DNA from: Tridacna crocea
Lineage: Eukaryota > Mollusca > Bivalvia > Cardiida > Cardiidae
Direction of reading: 5' to 3'
Length of the DNA stretch: 64,000 bases
NCBI GenBank assembly: GCA_943736015.1
Contig: OX031063.1
Location: 34,688,172 to 34,752,171 of the forward strand
Shown here: piece by piece, positions 23,956-35,330 of the stretch
Position numbering within the stretch: position 1 is the stretch's first letter
Layout: each line of letters starts with the position of its first letter
Notes under the pieces: generated by a model
What the model saw: only the letters and a program-made list of their open reading frames with translations
Database searches by the model: none
What the model was told of the DNA's origin: nothing
Translations under genes and position numbers: made by a program

Positions 23956-24352
23956 GTTATACTTTTTAGATGGAGTAATGAAAGATGAGATTGTACGTGA
24001 TAGATAGCTTCATGATGGCGGATATTTTATGTGGCAATCCTTTCTTAACCCTGTTAGTTCTTACCAAACGAAAATATTTTAGACTGTCCCAAATCAGAAG
24101 CGTTTGCGGACAACAGATTAAACATCCCTCGAAATCTAGAATCTTGCTTTCAAAGTATGTGGAAAAAGGGGAAAAAACACTGGTTACCAGCACCTCACAA
24201 TGTTTTCCAAAGCATTCTTTGCTAAAGTCAACCACTCTGGGAATAGCTTGATAAAAGACTAAGCCGAAAATAAATGATATAGACTATACTGTTGCAAAAA
24301 CGAGGGGATAATGCATCTCCGTAATGCATACAAAGCAAACCATCTAAATAAT

Positions 24353-24616
24353 TGGCTTACAACACGCAAAAAGGGGCACTCGGACATTTGCGTAAAGTGT
24401 CGTCTCGGATCAGCCTGCGCAGTCCGCGCAGGCTAATCCTAGACGGCACTTTATGTTTACATTAGAATTTGCCCTCCAGTAGACTTCTGCAAAACAGAAA
24501 AAAAACATATAAACGGAAAGTACTGTCTCGGATTAGCCTGCGCGGACTTCGCGGACTGATTCGAGACGACAGTTTACGCAGATGTTCGAATGTCCCTTTT
24601 CGCGTGTTTCAAGCCA
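24353..24616. mobile_element. CACGCG-family MITE shared by both copies (A)
   Basis: Ends TTGGCTTACAACACGC and CGCGTGTTTCAAGCCA with two hairpins. Counterpart at 60432-60696 in copy B. Confidence 0.8.
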
Positions 24617-24864
24617 TGATTACGAAAATGAATCCATAAAATTCATTTTGTCAAGAAAACGAGATTGGTCATTAGACAAGCAGAAAAAAAAGTTTACCGA
24701 CAATAAATTTTTTCGATACAGGGCAACCTGTGCGGACTGTCCATGCTTACTTGTTTACCGACAATAAATTGTTTCGATACAGGGCAACCTGTGCGGACTG
24801 TCAATGCTTACTTGTGTAGATTTTTTTTTTTGCTATTCATTCGTCCTGTTTTAGCTCAAATGTA

Positions 24865-25073
24865 TTTATCGCATAACTTCCCTTGTTTTCAGTGTAACAT
24901 ACCCTTTACGAATTTTCTTATCTCACTCACGTTTGATATCACATTTGTGTGACGTCATTTTATGCGCATTTCATACAAGTGAATGGGTCTCATGAAAAAT
25001 ACCGCCGGGGCATTTATGAATGTTCTTGCATCATCTGATCTATATTTTGTGAAATATCGTTATGTGATAAAAA
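24865..25073. mobile_element. MITE with TTATCACATAAC ends (first A copy)
   Basis: Ends TTTATCGCATAAC and GTTATGTGATAAA are inverted repeats about 200 bases apart, with CTTCCCTTGTTTTCAGTGTA inside the left end. A second A copy lies at about 25579-25792, and B has 60889-61111 plus a truncated one at about 61604-61655. Confidence 0.7.
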
Positions 25074-25084
25074 GAATCTGACAT

Positions 25085-25215
25085 TTGTGGGCTTTTGAGA
25101 TAAGATTTTATTAAGCTCGTAGAGGAAAATGTTATTAAGCTCGCCAAAGGCTCGCTTAATAACATTTCCCTTGACTCGTTTAATAAAATCTTATCTCAAA
25201 AGTCCACTCATGTCA
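25085..25215. repeat. hairpin with GCTTTTGAGATAAGATTTTA arms
   Basis: Arms pair across AAGCTCGCCAAAGGCTCGCTT. Repeated in eroded form at about 25805-25885 and in copy B at about 61122-61242. It follows each TTATCACATAAC MITE, so the two may form one composite unit. Confidence 0.65.
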
Positions 25216-26369
25216 GATCCTATGTCTTCTCTACTGGGAAAAAAATCCTTCTTTTTTTCTTTACAATCTATATAGATCAAGTTTCAATGAATTCGTCATT
25301 AGAATGGCTTATAAAGTGGCCGACAGTGTAATATATAACATCAGACTTTACAGAGTATGCAGCCTGATCTTGATATACAATGACCTGTAACATAAAGTGG
25401 AATAAACTCGTGCGTTAATAATATGAACCCTTTACCATTCGGAAAAATTTTACAATCTTGTCGAACGAACGTATGAATTTACAAGAAACAATTTTAATTG
25501 AATATCAATACGGATCTTTGTCCATAAGTAAGTTGAAAACATCGTGGGGAATTCGAGAAAATGTAGGACACTACCATTTTTTATCACATAACCTCCCTTG
25601 TTTTCAGTGTAATTTACCCATTACGATTTTTTTTTCACCTTATACACGTTTGTTTGACGTCATTTTTGACGTCATTTTGTACGCATTTCATACTGCTCAG
25701 TGAATGGATCTCATGGAAAATACCGCGGCAGCAGTTTTGAATGTTTTTGCATCATCTGATCTGTATTTTGTGAAATATCGTTATGTGATTAAAAAAAAAA
25801 AAGACATGTGTGGGCGTTTGAGATAAGCTCACTTTATAACATTTCCCTAGACTTGTTTAATAAAATTTTATCTCAAAAGCCCACGAATGTCAGATCCTAT
25901 ATATCTTTTTTTTCCACAATAGTTTCAAAAACCTTTTTTTCTCTAAAGACTGTTATATCTTGGGATTGTATAATGAAAAGGGTAAAGCCAAATATCCACA
26001 GCAGACCCACACCCTCCATTAAAAAAACAACAACCACTACTTACCCTGAGCTCTTGCGGTGCCAGTGTAAAGTTTAGTATACTTTCGCTGGCTGTGCAGA
26101 TCAGGATTAGAATACACTGAATATGCAGTCTTATCTTAGACCTACGCTTTACGATTGTATAGCAGACGTTATGGCGAAGATAAAAATCATACTGGACGAT
26201 CTGGTCAACGTTTCGCAACTGTGAGACTCATTAATATATTGGAATTGAGAACTGAAGGGGTAAGTACATCTTTGAATTCTCCAAGTAGTAATGATTCATA
26301 ACATTATATATTTTTTTCATCTTCAAGTACACTCATAATGGGGTCATGCTATGTAAAAAGGGGGTTCAG

Positions 26370-26850
26370 AGCTCAAGATAGAGGGAGTGATTTTGATTTC
26401 AAAATTGAAAATATCAATCATTCTCCGTTAAACCCTATGTTGTGGGTACTCATTAGGATCGTCTCATCGAGACGATTCTGTGGGTACTCATTAGAATCGT
26501 CTCATCGAGACGATTCTAATGAGTACCTACGTCATAGGGTTTCGAAGAGAAATAATGATTTTAGAAAACCATCTTTTCCTCTTATCTGGAGTTCTGGTGT
26601 TGCATCTACTTAAAAGTATCAACCCATGTCAACCCGTGTCAGCCTGCGCAGTCTGCCCTGACTGACAAAGGTCAAAACTTTTTTATTTAATTTTGCACGT
26701 CTTCTAAATATGAGTACTCATTAGATTTTTGTCTCGATGAGACGATTTTAATGAGTACCCATTACATAGGGTTTAGTTGAGAATTTTCAATAATTTCAAT
26801 TTTTAAATCGAAATCATTTCTTCTATCTGGAACTCATCTTCGCGAGCCAA
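26370..26850. mobile_element. foldback element with GGGTACTCATTAGAATCGTC
   Basis: Outer inverted repeats include AAACCCTATG with TGGGTACTCATTAG on the left and CATAGGGTTT on the right. The left arm also carries a local duplicated palindrome GTCTCATCGAGAC at about 26460-26520. The family is not recognised. Confidence 0.55.
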
Positions 26851-27489
26851 GCTTACGATCACTACGTGGATCTTACCTTGGCTGATTGAGCCCGATTTCG
26901 AGATTCCTGCGATGCGCCCTCTATTGGATGCTGGTTATTACTCCCCTTTACATCATGTTTCTAAAAGCAAATGAAATATCGTTTTACAAACCGCTTACGA
27001 ATACACATGAAGCGATAAGCAGACATACACGTGGGTTTCCATGTTTTACCTTTTATTCGAAAGGTAGAGACCTTGTTCTATCTTTATCAAAGATGAAATG
27101 CTACGAGCGATTTCATTTGTTGCAGCTAGAGCTGGCTGCATCAAATGAAAAGGCGTATCGGGGGAATGTAAAAATCAAGCTTGATCCGCCAAGGGTAGAG
27201 TTACATAGTGAATCGTCGGCCTTGGCTTGCGAAGATGTCTGGAGCTCTGATCTATAGAAATATGATGACATATGTGGTAAAATGCATCACGGTAATGTAA
27301 GATCGCAGATGAATTACATTGTTCATGTGCATGGGAAAAATGCGGCTAGCAGAGGCCAAACCAATTAGACCTATCAAATATATTTTGTGGTCAGGATGAT
27401 GACGCTATGACTGTCATCAATTATCGTACAAAGTAGGCCGTGTTGTGGATTCGAACCAATGACTCTCTGGTTTCAAGCCCCGTATGTAA

Positions 27490-28180
27490 TATATGTCCAC
27501 AATTGAAAAATCACCATCTCTAGCTTTGCACCGTCAGTTAAATGAAACTTGTGACTACAAAAACTTTTTTGATGTTTTGCTCTACCACTTAAGAATATAT
27601 ATCTGCAGAATCAGGACATCTTCGCACTCGTCACAAATTCAGAATGATCGATTTAGCCGAACTAGAATTCCAAGAAGTGAGAGAATTTGCAGAGTATGTA
27701 AGGTAGGAGAAATAGGGTATGAATGTCACTTTATTTTGAAATGTCAGTTACTATTCCTTTCTTCGTAGAAAGTACATGTATTTGAAAAAAAAAAAAAAAT
27801 ACTTACGACCGAATATGATTAAATTGGCCGAACTATTGAATTCTACGAAAAGTATCAGTTATTTAAGTTAACGTTATACTTCAAGCTAGCATCAATAGAG
27901 AGAACAAATATTTTTCACACAGAGAATTCAGTTGATCGTTAGTCCATCTACACCTCTAGAAAATTACAATTCCCCTTTTATTGAAATAACAACCTTCTTT
28001 TCTTCTCCTTCCTTCCCCGTTCAAGATTTCCTGACACTATTACTTTTACTTATGTACTTCTCAGATACATTCATGTTTTACAGTTTGTTGAAAATAACAT
28101 TGATATTGTATAATATATATGTTTTGTGAGGTTTGTGACTATGTGCATTGGTACTTGTCAATAAAGAATCTATCTGTCTA
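27490..28180 (+). mobile_element. LINE fragment: C-terminal end and 3' tail
   Basis: The frame at 27493-27768 includes RICRVCKVGEIGYECHFILK, matching the Cys-rich segment that closes many non-LTR reverse transcriptases (Cys-X2-Cys followed by His and Cys). It is followed by an AT-rich tail ending in AATAAAGAATCTATCTGTCT. The reverse transcriptase domain is missing, so this is a 5'-truncated dead copy; the clade is not determined. Confidence 0.6.
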
Positions 28181-28627
28181 TGTAACCAAGCGAGCTACGG
28201 GCCCAACATCAATTCACGAACCGTGCTCTGTCGAAAAATGGTGAAATGGAAAATATCGACCTAGGTCAATCTTTACAGGGTACGAAGGCTGATCCGCATT
28301 GAAAGTTTTGATTGTTGTAAAATTTCCTTTACATTGAAGAATCGGTCAAGCTCCTGATTCAGTCAGTTGTTTACTCTTATCCTGCTAAATAACTAAAATA
28401 AAATTTTCAATACGATAGTAAAACTACAACTATTACAATTTCAAAGTGATGTTCGGGGGAATAATATCTCCTTATCGGACAGAGTAGATCCAAGATCAGA
28501 CTGCACGTTCTGTGCAGTCTGATCTTGATCTACACTGTCCGCAAAAGGTCAATGAGTCAGGCTTAGCAGCCTAAGGGGGTTTTTTTATATACAAAATACA
28601 TTTAGTCGACCATAATCATATTTTCGA

Positions 28628-28803
28628 GTACAATAAGTGCTTTTGCTACAGGGAACTTATATATACGCAAAATAGAAAATTCGTTAAAAAAAAAAAAAAC
28701 GGAAACCGTCGTCTCGGATAAGCCTACACGGACTATACAGGCTGATCCGAGACGACACTTTACGCAAATGCACGAATGCACCTTTTCGCGTGTTGCAAGC
28801 TAT
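28628..28803. mobile_element. right half of a CACGCG-family MITE
   Basis: Starts in the linker (GCTACAGGGAACTTATATAT) and keeps the second hairpin and the end CGCGTGTTGCAAGCTA. It abuts the perfect palindrome at 28806. Confidence 0.65.
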
Positions 28804-28805
28804 AT

Positions 28806-29072
28806 ATTATTGTGCTTTATTGGTACTTCTTTTTCAAGGTTGAAAACAGCTCTTTAAAGAAGAAAAACATGAACAAGAATAACAGACATACCTGAATGTG
28901 AAGTCTGTGATTATTGGTTTACTTTGCACACTAATTCTAAGAATTAGTGTGCAAAGTAAACCAATAATCACAGACTTCACATTCAGGTATGTCTGTTATT
29001 CTTGTTCATGTTTTTCTTCTTTAAAGAGCTGTTTTCAACCTTGAAAAAGAAGTACCAATAAAGCACAATAAT
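28806..29072. repeat. perfect 267-base palindrome
   Basis: Two 133-base arms, identical when one is reverse-complemented, are separated by a single A at 28939. The arms begin ATTATTGTGCTTTATTGG and meet at CTAATTCTAAGAATTAG. I compared them base by base and found no mismatch. No terminal repeat or other copy was found in the window, unlike the MITE families. It may be a template-switch inversion, a very young foldback, or an assembly foldback error. Confidence 0.95.
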
Positions 29073-29378
29073 TTCTAACACGATTAAATCTTTATTAGGC
29101 AAAAAGATATGTATGACTTTTACAGTTGTGTGTATGTTCAAAAACAACTCTAATGTTATACTGATAATGGGATTTATCTTTAAAAGCGGAGAAATTCTTG
29201 TAGGAAAAGGAGTGCATGTTTTTACCGGAGTGGTAAAATCACGGGATTATATGGTAAAACGTGAAAATTTGTAAAAATAAAGAAATTTAAATATCAATCG
29301 CGCATTCCAAAAGCATCGGAATGCACTGTCGATATACCTATTTATCAAACTGTCTCTTGATTTAACGACTGGGAAGAA

Positions 29379-29421
29379 AGTGTGAGAGAGAGAGAGTGAG
29401 AGAGAGTGAGAGAGAGAAAGA
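29379..29421. repeat. (GA)n microsatellite
   Basis: Run of GAGAGA with GTGA interruptions. Confidence 0.9.
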
Positions 29422-29494
29422 GGGCCTGTGAAAACATTGGGGATAAAATTAGAACGTTCTGTACCCAGCATTACCTATGTAAATAATTACATAT

Positions 29495-29600
29495 AATTCG
29501 CCTATCGTCGGTGTACTTCCTAAACCTCGTAACTACAACTTGTAACAAGCTGTAGTTACGATGTTTTGGAAGTACAACGACGCTACGTTGCTGAAAATAT
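29495..29600. mobile_element. hairpin of the GTACTTC...CCTCGTAACTAC family
   Basis: Arms contain CTCGTAACTACA and its complement around CTTGTAACAAG. Relatives lie at 37150-37220 and, as a B-only insertion, at about 53340-53444. Confidence 0.6.
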
Positions 29601-29755
29601 CGAAAAGGCAATGTTCATCAAAGCAGCGAAGATTTTTCGCCTTGTGATTTGCGACACTGATGTCACACATCAACATCTTTTTTTTTTTGATCGAACGATT
29701 TGATCGACTGACAAACATGCTCACTGCAGGTGGCCCACTATAAAACATGATCAGA

Positions 29756-29924
29756 GGATCCGTATTCACCAACCATTCTTAAAAAACATTCTAAATCTTT
29801 TTCTCCAAGTTTGTCCAAACTTGAAAATAGCACAACTTCTGATTGCAATCAGAAATTGTATTTCTTTCAAAGTTAAAAAGATATGAAGAATAAGAGTAAG
29901 AATGTTCTTAGAATGGTTGGTGAA
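29756..29924. mobile_element. foldback MITE (GTATTCACCAACC family)
   Basis: Ends CCGTATTCACCAACCATTCT and AGAATGGTTGGTGAAG with eroded arms. Confidence 0.65.
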
Positions 29925-30049
29925 GATATATATCTTTAATCTTTATCACTCTTATGTTATCTAGTACATTAGTCTTTGCTGTTCAGATGCTTCATTATCT
30001 GGTTTTTTTTTTATTATCCCTAACTACTGAAAAGTTTTAATTTTTTTCA

Positions 30050-30245
30050 GCTGCCAATAAAACTGTTGTTTCTTAAACATGTAATTGGAGGAGGGGAATG
30101 GCCGAATCTAAGTTGTGAGAACTTGTGGCCAGACCCCTTTGCCAATGTACATGTGTCATTCCATGTACTAGAAACTGTGTTTGTGTATTGCTTTTGTTGA
30201 CATGTGCATATCTATGGCAATAAATATATTTAAACTAAACTAATG
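30050..30245 (+). mobile_element. probable LINE 3' tail
   Basis: Sequence ending CAATAAATATATTTAAACTA, an AATAAA followed by TTTAAACTAA. The same terminal word ends the inserted LINE tails at 49251 (minus strand) and about 55860. No coding frame remains. Confidence 0.45.
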
Positions 30246-30539
30246 GTTGTTGAATTCACGTTACAGGTGCTGAATTTAGAGAGATTTACGACTACCAGAC
30301 GCCGAACTTAACTTGAAAATGAACTACTGGTAGGAGGTCAGCCGTTACAAGTTCATTGACCTTTAGTAAGGTAAGATACCCCCACATCAATAGACCGTCA
30401 AAATTTCTATGAATGATTTTCAACGGACATTGAACTCTTGTCTAGCACTGCAAGGACAGTGTGCAGCAAGATTGGAATACACAAAGAGTTCAGTCTAATT
30501 TTTGATATACATGTGTGATGTTTTAATATCAAGTGTAAC

Positions 30540-30768
30540 TTAACCCTTTCCCAAACGACAATTTTTAGACTCTTCCAAACTCAAAGAGTTTGCAGACAAC
30601 AATTTCAAATTTGATAAAAACGGCAGAAAGTTCTCCAAATGGGTAGAAAACACTGTGGGAAAAGGAGAAATTGCTCGTTACGAGCAATTTCTCCTTTTCC
30701 AACAGTGTTTTTTTTTAAACTTGTACTGCAGAAACGTAGAAATAAGGGCTTGTTTGGAAAAGAGTTAA
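30540..30768. mobile_element. TTAA-type MITE, divergent subfamily
   Basis: TTAA at both ends, then CCCTTTCCCAAACG and the complement TTGTTTGGAAAAGAG. Core hairpin GGAGAAATTGCTCGTTACG. Confidence 0.7.
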
Positions 30769-31281
30769 ATGAACAAGCAGTACAGCCTCTTAGTGAGAAA
30801 TCACACCTAAAAATCAAATTTTCTTAACGCTGATACAGTAATGAGCAGATTTTATCGCAAAGGGATTTTAATCGGATTGTTAATCTCTAACTTTACCTAG
30901 GAGGTGGCGTAGATAGGTATAATCACGTAATGTAGATATGTAATGTCACCGTAATGCTTACTTTTTATCGTAAAAGAACCCAATGATTTACAAAATGTCG
31001 AATCAGTTAACTCTAAAACTTAACAAGTATGAAGATTTTATTTTTGGTAACAGATGAAAAAAAAAAAGCTATGTACACGCAAAACCATTTTTGAAGTTAA
31101 AAAATGCCTTAGTTCTTTTTCCTCTTGGGTGGCTAGTCCCCCCTCCACTCCACCCGTTCCGACCCTCTCTCTCTCGACCCTCTCCCCTTTCAAAATTTGC
31201 ATAACTTGAAAAAAAAAACTAGCTACGTCATGACAGGTAACACTGTGTAATAACAAACATGTTCATGCAACAGGATTAATA

Positions 31282-31526
31282 TGGCTTGCACCATGTGAAA
31301 AAGGGCATTCGGACATTTGCGTAATATGTCGTTTCGGATCAGGCTACGCAGTCCGCGCATGCTAATCCAAGACGGAACTTCACGACCACATTAGATCTTG
31401 TGCTAAAATCGACTTGTGCAAATCAAAAAATATCTAGAAGCGGAAAGTGTCGCAGTCTGCATAGGTTTATCAGTGACGACCCTTTAACCAAATGCCCCGA
31501 TGTGCCTTTTCGCATGTTGCAAGTCA
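31282..31526. mobile_element. CACGCG-family MITE, eroded
   Basis: Ends TGGCTTGCACCATGTG and CGCATGTTGCAAGTCA, with the second hairpin partly deleted. Confidence 0.65.
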
Positions 31527-32231
31527 TATATATACATATGTATCTATAAGCCATGCTCTGTGAATTGAGGGTTTAACTTACAGGTTTCCGCAAATACCTT
31601 CGATACAGATCAACCTAAGCAATATGTGCAGGCAGACCTGCTTCGAAACATTATACTTCTTGGTCAATTTCAAGCGTGTTCTGAGATCAGTCCACCTCAT
31701 GATTTAATCGTATATTAAACAAAATTGATCCTACGGATCCCTAATTATGTGATGGCTTGCTTGGTCCGAAACATCACGGAGATGTATAACCCCCCCCCCC
31801 CTCTTTTGTCAGAGTATAGCTCATGCTACAATTGTCAAGAGTATTCCATTGAAACTAGTACATCATTACCTTCAGATCATTAAGCTCATAGTCCAGAAAT
31901 ATTCCATAGAAGAATCTTATCCCAGTTCAGTTATATCTTGTGCGCTGGGCAAGTAATAATTAACAAACTGTAACTCCGTTTAGTTCACCAAGTGAAAGTC
32001 TGTAAAAGATGCTTATGGATGAAAATTGTTTTCCCAGATGTTGATTTGTTTTCAGAATCATGAAAATAACTCAGTTCTCTTTGCTACAACTTTTCGTTTC
32101 AGACCACCTTTTTAAGTTTGATTTGAATCTGGGAACACTGAAATGCTAGCTCAACAGACAGAAACTTCTGGTAATTAAGCTGTACGCTTAAGACCTTAAG
32201 ATGTGTACATGTTATATTAAATTTGATTGGC

Positions 32232-32460
32232 TTAACCCTTTATCAAACGAAACATTATTGGACTGAACCAAATTCAAAGCATCTGCATACAACAAATTAA
32301 ATCTTGGTACTGTGATGATTTTTGACTTTTATGGGGTAGAAAATATTGTGAGAAAAGGAGAAAATGCTGGTAACCAGCATTTTCTCCTTTTCCCGCAATG
32401 ATTTCCATACCATTCTCTCTCAGGGACGTTAAAACTCGTCATTGTGGGGTAAAGGGATAA
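32232..32460. mobile_element. TTAA-type MITE
   Basis: TTAACCCTTTATCAAACG at the left, core hairpin GGAGAAAATGCTGGTAACC with its complement, right end GGGGTAAAGGGATAA. Confidence 0.65.
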
Positions 32461-32747
32461 CTCTGGAACTGGTTTAGGCTTTCCTCCCCTGAAGTTTCTG
32501 GTCAAAACGGCACAATTTTTGTTGTTGTTGTTAGATTTTTGAGGATTTATAGTGGTTCAATAATTCAAAACACTTATAACCGCACAAATTTCCTTAAATG
32601 TCTATCTAAAATGTTTCTGTTCATTCCACTGCATCTATTTGTAAAGGGAGATAATAATATTCTCCCTTTGAATTAAGCACATAATGATTTTAGAATTGAA
32701 AATGGTCATTCTGTGAAGGCAAAACCTCCAAGAGTAGCTTACTTCCC

Positions 32748-32930
32748 TTAACCCATTACCACACAATCCCTACTTTTGACGCCCCTGAGAAAGAAGCCTA
32801 TAGAAAACATTGCGGGAAAAGGAGAAAATGCTGGTAACCAAATTTCAAATTTTCAGTCACTTTTATTTTGTCATCTGCAATGCTTTCAATTTGGACCAGT
32901 CTAAAATTTTGTCGTTTGGTAATGAGTTAA
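32748..32930. mobile_element. TTAA-type MITE with half its hairpin lost
   Basis: Intact ends TTAACCCATTACCACAC and GTCGTTTGGTAATGAGTTAA with TTAA on both sides. The second half of the core hairpin is deleted after GAAAATGCTGGTAACC. Confidence 0.75.
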
Positions 32931-34319
32931 GATGCTACAATAGTGCTAATTGTTTGCGGTATCATATTTTCCTGAGTAATATTACAGAGGAATAGATGTT
33001 TTACTTCAGGGTAGGAATACTTTCAGTTAAGTCGTTGACGGCTTATGTTGATCTAAGAGTCCTGAAGCTTGTTGTGTAGATCGCGATTAGACAGTACAAG
33101 TACTATGGGGTTACAATGCACCAAAATCTGAGATACTCTACAGAAAATATTGCCTAACCTCTTCTATTAACGAATTATTTTATCGACTGTAAAGCGACAA
33201 CATTTCGGAAAGGGGTCTAAGTAAGCGTCTTTAAAACTCGCTATTGTATGTTTTAGAGTTTAAGTTGTCATTTAACCTTTATTCTTCTAATAAATAACTA
33301 AAATTAAATTTTCATATAGATAGTAGACACAAAAAAGTTTCTCTTTCAAAGTATTGTATCGGGAAATAGTATGTGCTTATCAGACAGTGTAGATCCTAGA
33401 TCAGACTGCATGTTCTGTGCAGTCTGATCTTGATCTACACTGTTCGCAAGAGGCGAGTGAGTCGCTCTTAGAATCCTAAGGGTGAATATCAGTAAATCCT
33501 CTATGACAATCATCGATGACTTACTGAATGTCTCTTGCTTATCGATAACGATAGGCACAACCGAGACCCCACTGATTGTTACTTCCTTATTTACATCTAA
33601 GCAAACAGGCTTTAACCCTTTCACTGGCAATTAAATGTATTTGAACATTTGTCGAAACCTTAAAGTTCATTTCAGTGGCGAGTCAATAAGACATAGGTCT
33701 ATAGTCTTTTTTTTTTTTTTTTTTTGTGGCGGACAATGTAGATGCATGGTCAAACTGCATGTTTTGTGAAGTTTTATCTTGACCTCCACCGTCAGCAAAA
33801 GGTATGTAACTTAACATAGGCAAATATCAATATCAATATTGATAGCGACGTATGACATAATCGTGATAAAAAGTTATCTTAAACTATTTTTTCAAGATTT
33901 TAAAATCCGTGGGGGTTCTTTTGTTCTAAAATGAGATTGAAAAGAAAAAAAATACAGGTAAAAGAAACCAGCGTAAAACTTAATCAAATGGGAAACAACA
34001 TTGTTCAGTTTGTAAAGAAAAAAAAATTCTCAAATTTAGGAAATGATCTGCTTGTAGTTTCGTGGAAAATAGATTCTTGTTCAAAGCGCACATTATCTCC
34101 AGTCTACTCAGGGTCTACACTTTCGCAAAAGCAACTTAGGCTGTGTCAAGGGATTGTGGGAGTGATAAGATTATAATACCTCTGGTTTAAAAAGGTAATT
34201 CCCCAACATTTCATGATAAGTTATTTATCTAACCCTAGTTATTTTACATCTACAACATTTCGCCCGATGAAATCTACTGAAATCCAGAATGAGTTTTCTT
34301 TTTAATCTTATAGACCAAA

Positions 34320-34534
34320 TTAACCTTTCACCCCATAAGGCATTTCTATGGTATCTCTAATTGACCCTAAATAACAGCAAGGAGGAAGCTGTTTCTTAAG
34401 TGCATATGACAACTTTTGATGGCATAGAAAACATTGTGGCAAAAGATGAAATTGCTCGTCTTTTTGCTACAATGTTTTCAAAAGGCTCCTACAAGCAATG
34501 CGTAGAAATGAGTATTTATGGAATAAAGGGTTAA
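34320..34534. mobile_element. TTAA-type MITE, eroded
   Basis: TTAACCTTTCACCCCATAAG and GGAATAAAGGGTTAA at the ends, with a damaged hairpin core (ATTGTGGCAAAAGATG). Confidence 0.55.
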
Positions 34535-34729
34535 ATAATCAGCGGCATAGATGTAGATTCTAGATCAAACTGCACGTTCTGTGCTTCTGTCTAAGAGTTA
34601 CACAGTCGGAACGGCAGGAAGAGAGAAAGAAATCCATGCATCTTATATTTAAATATTCTACAGAGAAGAAAAATACTAGTATACGCTAAACTCACAATTT
34701 TCAATCGTTTCATTTTGTTCTCATCTTAA

Positions 34730-34985
34730 GTGTCCACCTCGATAGCTCAGTGGTTACCTTATCGGACACGTGACCTGGTGGTTGTGAGTTCGATACCTGG
34801 TTGAGCCAAACTTTTTGTCCTGTGAGTTTTTCGCTTCTCACCCCTGATGTATGTGAAAAAGTAGTTAGTCACTTTGAAAGAGTGTCAGTACTGGTGTGAG
34901 AAAGCCAGAAAACACATGCCTAGGTGCACTGACCATCGCAATATGACCTAAGTTGTTAAAATAGCGTTAAACTCTTATTACATCA
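34730..34985 (+). mobile_element. tRNA-derived SINE
   Basis: Box A-like TAGCTCAGTGGTTAC and box B GGTTGTGAGTTCGATACC, spaced as in a tRNA gene, followed by a body and the tail AATATGACCTAAGTTGT then GCGTTAAACTC. Resembles the SINE at 38026 throughout. Possibly related to the mollusc V-SINE family RUDI; that name is from memory. Confidence 0.8.
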
Positions 34986-35109
34986 GTCTGAACTTAAGTA
35001 TTTCAACGATTCTCAAGGGTTAAAGACGGAAAATGAAACATTATAGATGATAATACGCGTTTGTTATGTTCGATAGTACTATGTGTGATGACGTCATATC
35101 TGATTATTG

Positions 35110-35330
35110 CCTTGCAAGACGCGAAATCTGTCGGACATTTACGTAAAATGTCGTGTCGGATCAGCTTGCACAGTCCGCAACGACACTTTATAATAGACTT
35201 TTGTGAAACAGAATATCATACAGGATCGGAAAGTGTTGTCTCGGATCAGCCTGTGCAGACTGTTCAGGCTGATCCAAGACGACACTTTACGCAAATGTCT
35301 GAATGCACCTTTTTGCGTATTGAAGGCCAT
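35110..35330. mobile_element. CACGCG-family MITE with a deletion
   Basis: Ends CTTGCAAGACGCGAA and TTGCGTATTGAAGG. The first hairpin and linker are shortened; the second hairpin is complete. Confidence 0.65.

Larger units (their letters stand above)
3011..25650. repeat. segmental duplication, copy A
   Basis: This block matches about 40092-61655 in the same orientation, including all carnosine synthase exons, introns, microsatellites and several shared MITEs. The offset is about 37.08 kb at the left end and about 36.08 kb at the right because each copy carries private insertions. By eye the two differ at several percent of positions. A-only insertions lie at about 4365-4600, 7796-8287, 13.2-14.9 kb, 15195-15456 and 18865-19367. 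The edges are estimated by eye and may be off by some tens of bases. Confidence 0.9.
25930..28625. other. spacer between the duplicates, left part, gene-free
   Basis: No gene recognised. It holds the empty target of the Harbinger-like element at about 26120-26178, a foldback element at about 26370-26850, a LINE C-terminal fragment at about 27490-28180, and a small hairpin of GATCAGACTGCACG type at 28480-28550. An open frame at 26886-27257 (+) has no recognised domain. Confidence 0.6.
31527..34729. other. gene-free spacer with scattered MITEs
   Basis: No gene recognised. Besides the TTAA-type MITEs listed separately it holds a poly-C run (31791-31802), a GATCAGACTGCATG-type hairpin at about 33385-33450, and a small palindrome AGGGAGATAATAATATTCTC at 32645. 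Confidence 0.6.

Noticed and set aside
26886-27257. 123-residue frame as a gene
   Set aside because: No recognised domain, no splice context or relatives in the window, and it lies in repeat-rich DNA.
27425-27480. Possible tRNA (minus-strand GGTTCGAATCC)
   Set aside because: Box B matches, but acceptor and D-arm pairing could not be drawn; at best an old tRNA-derived fragment.
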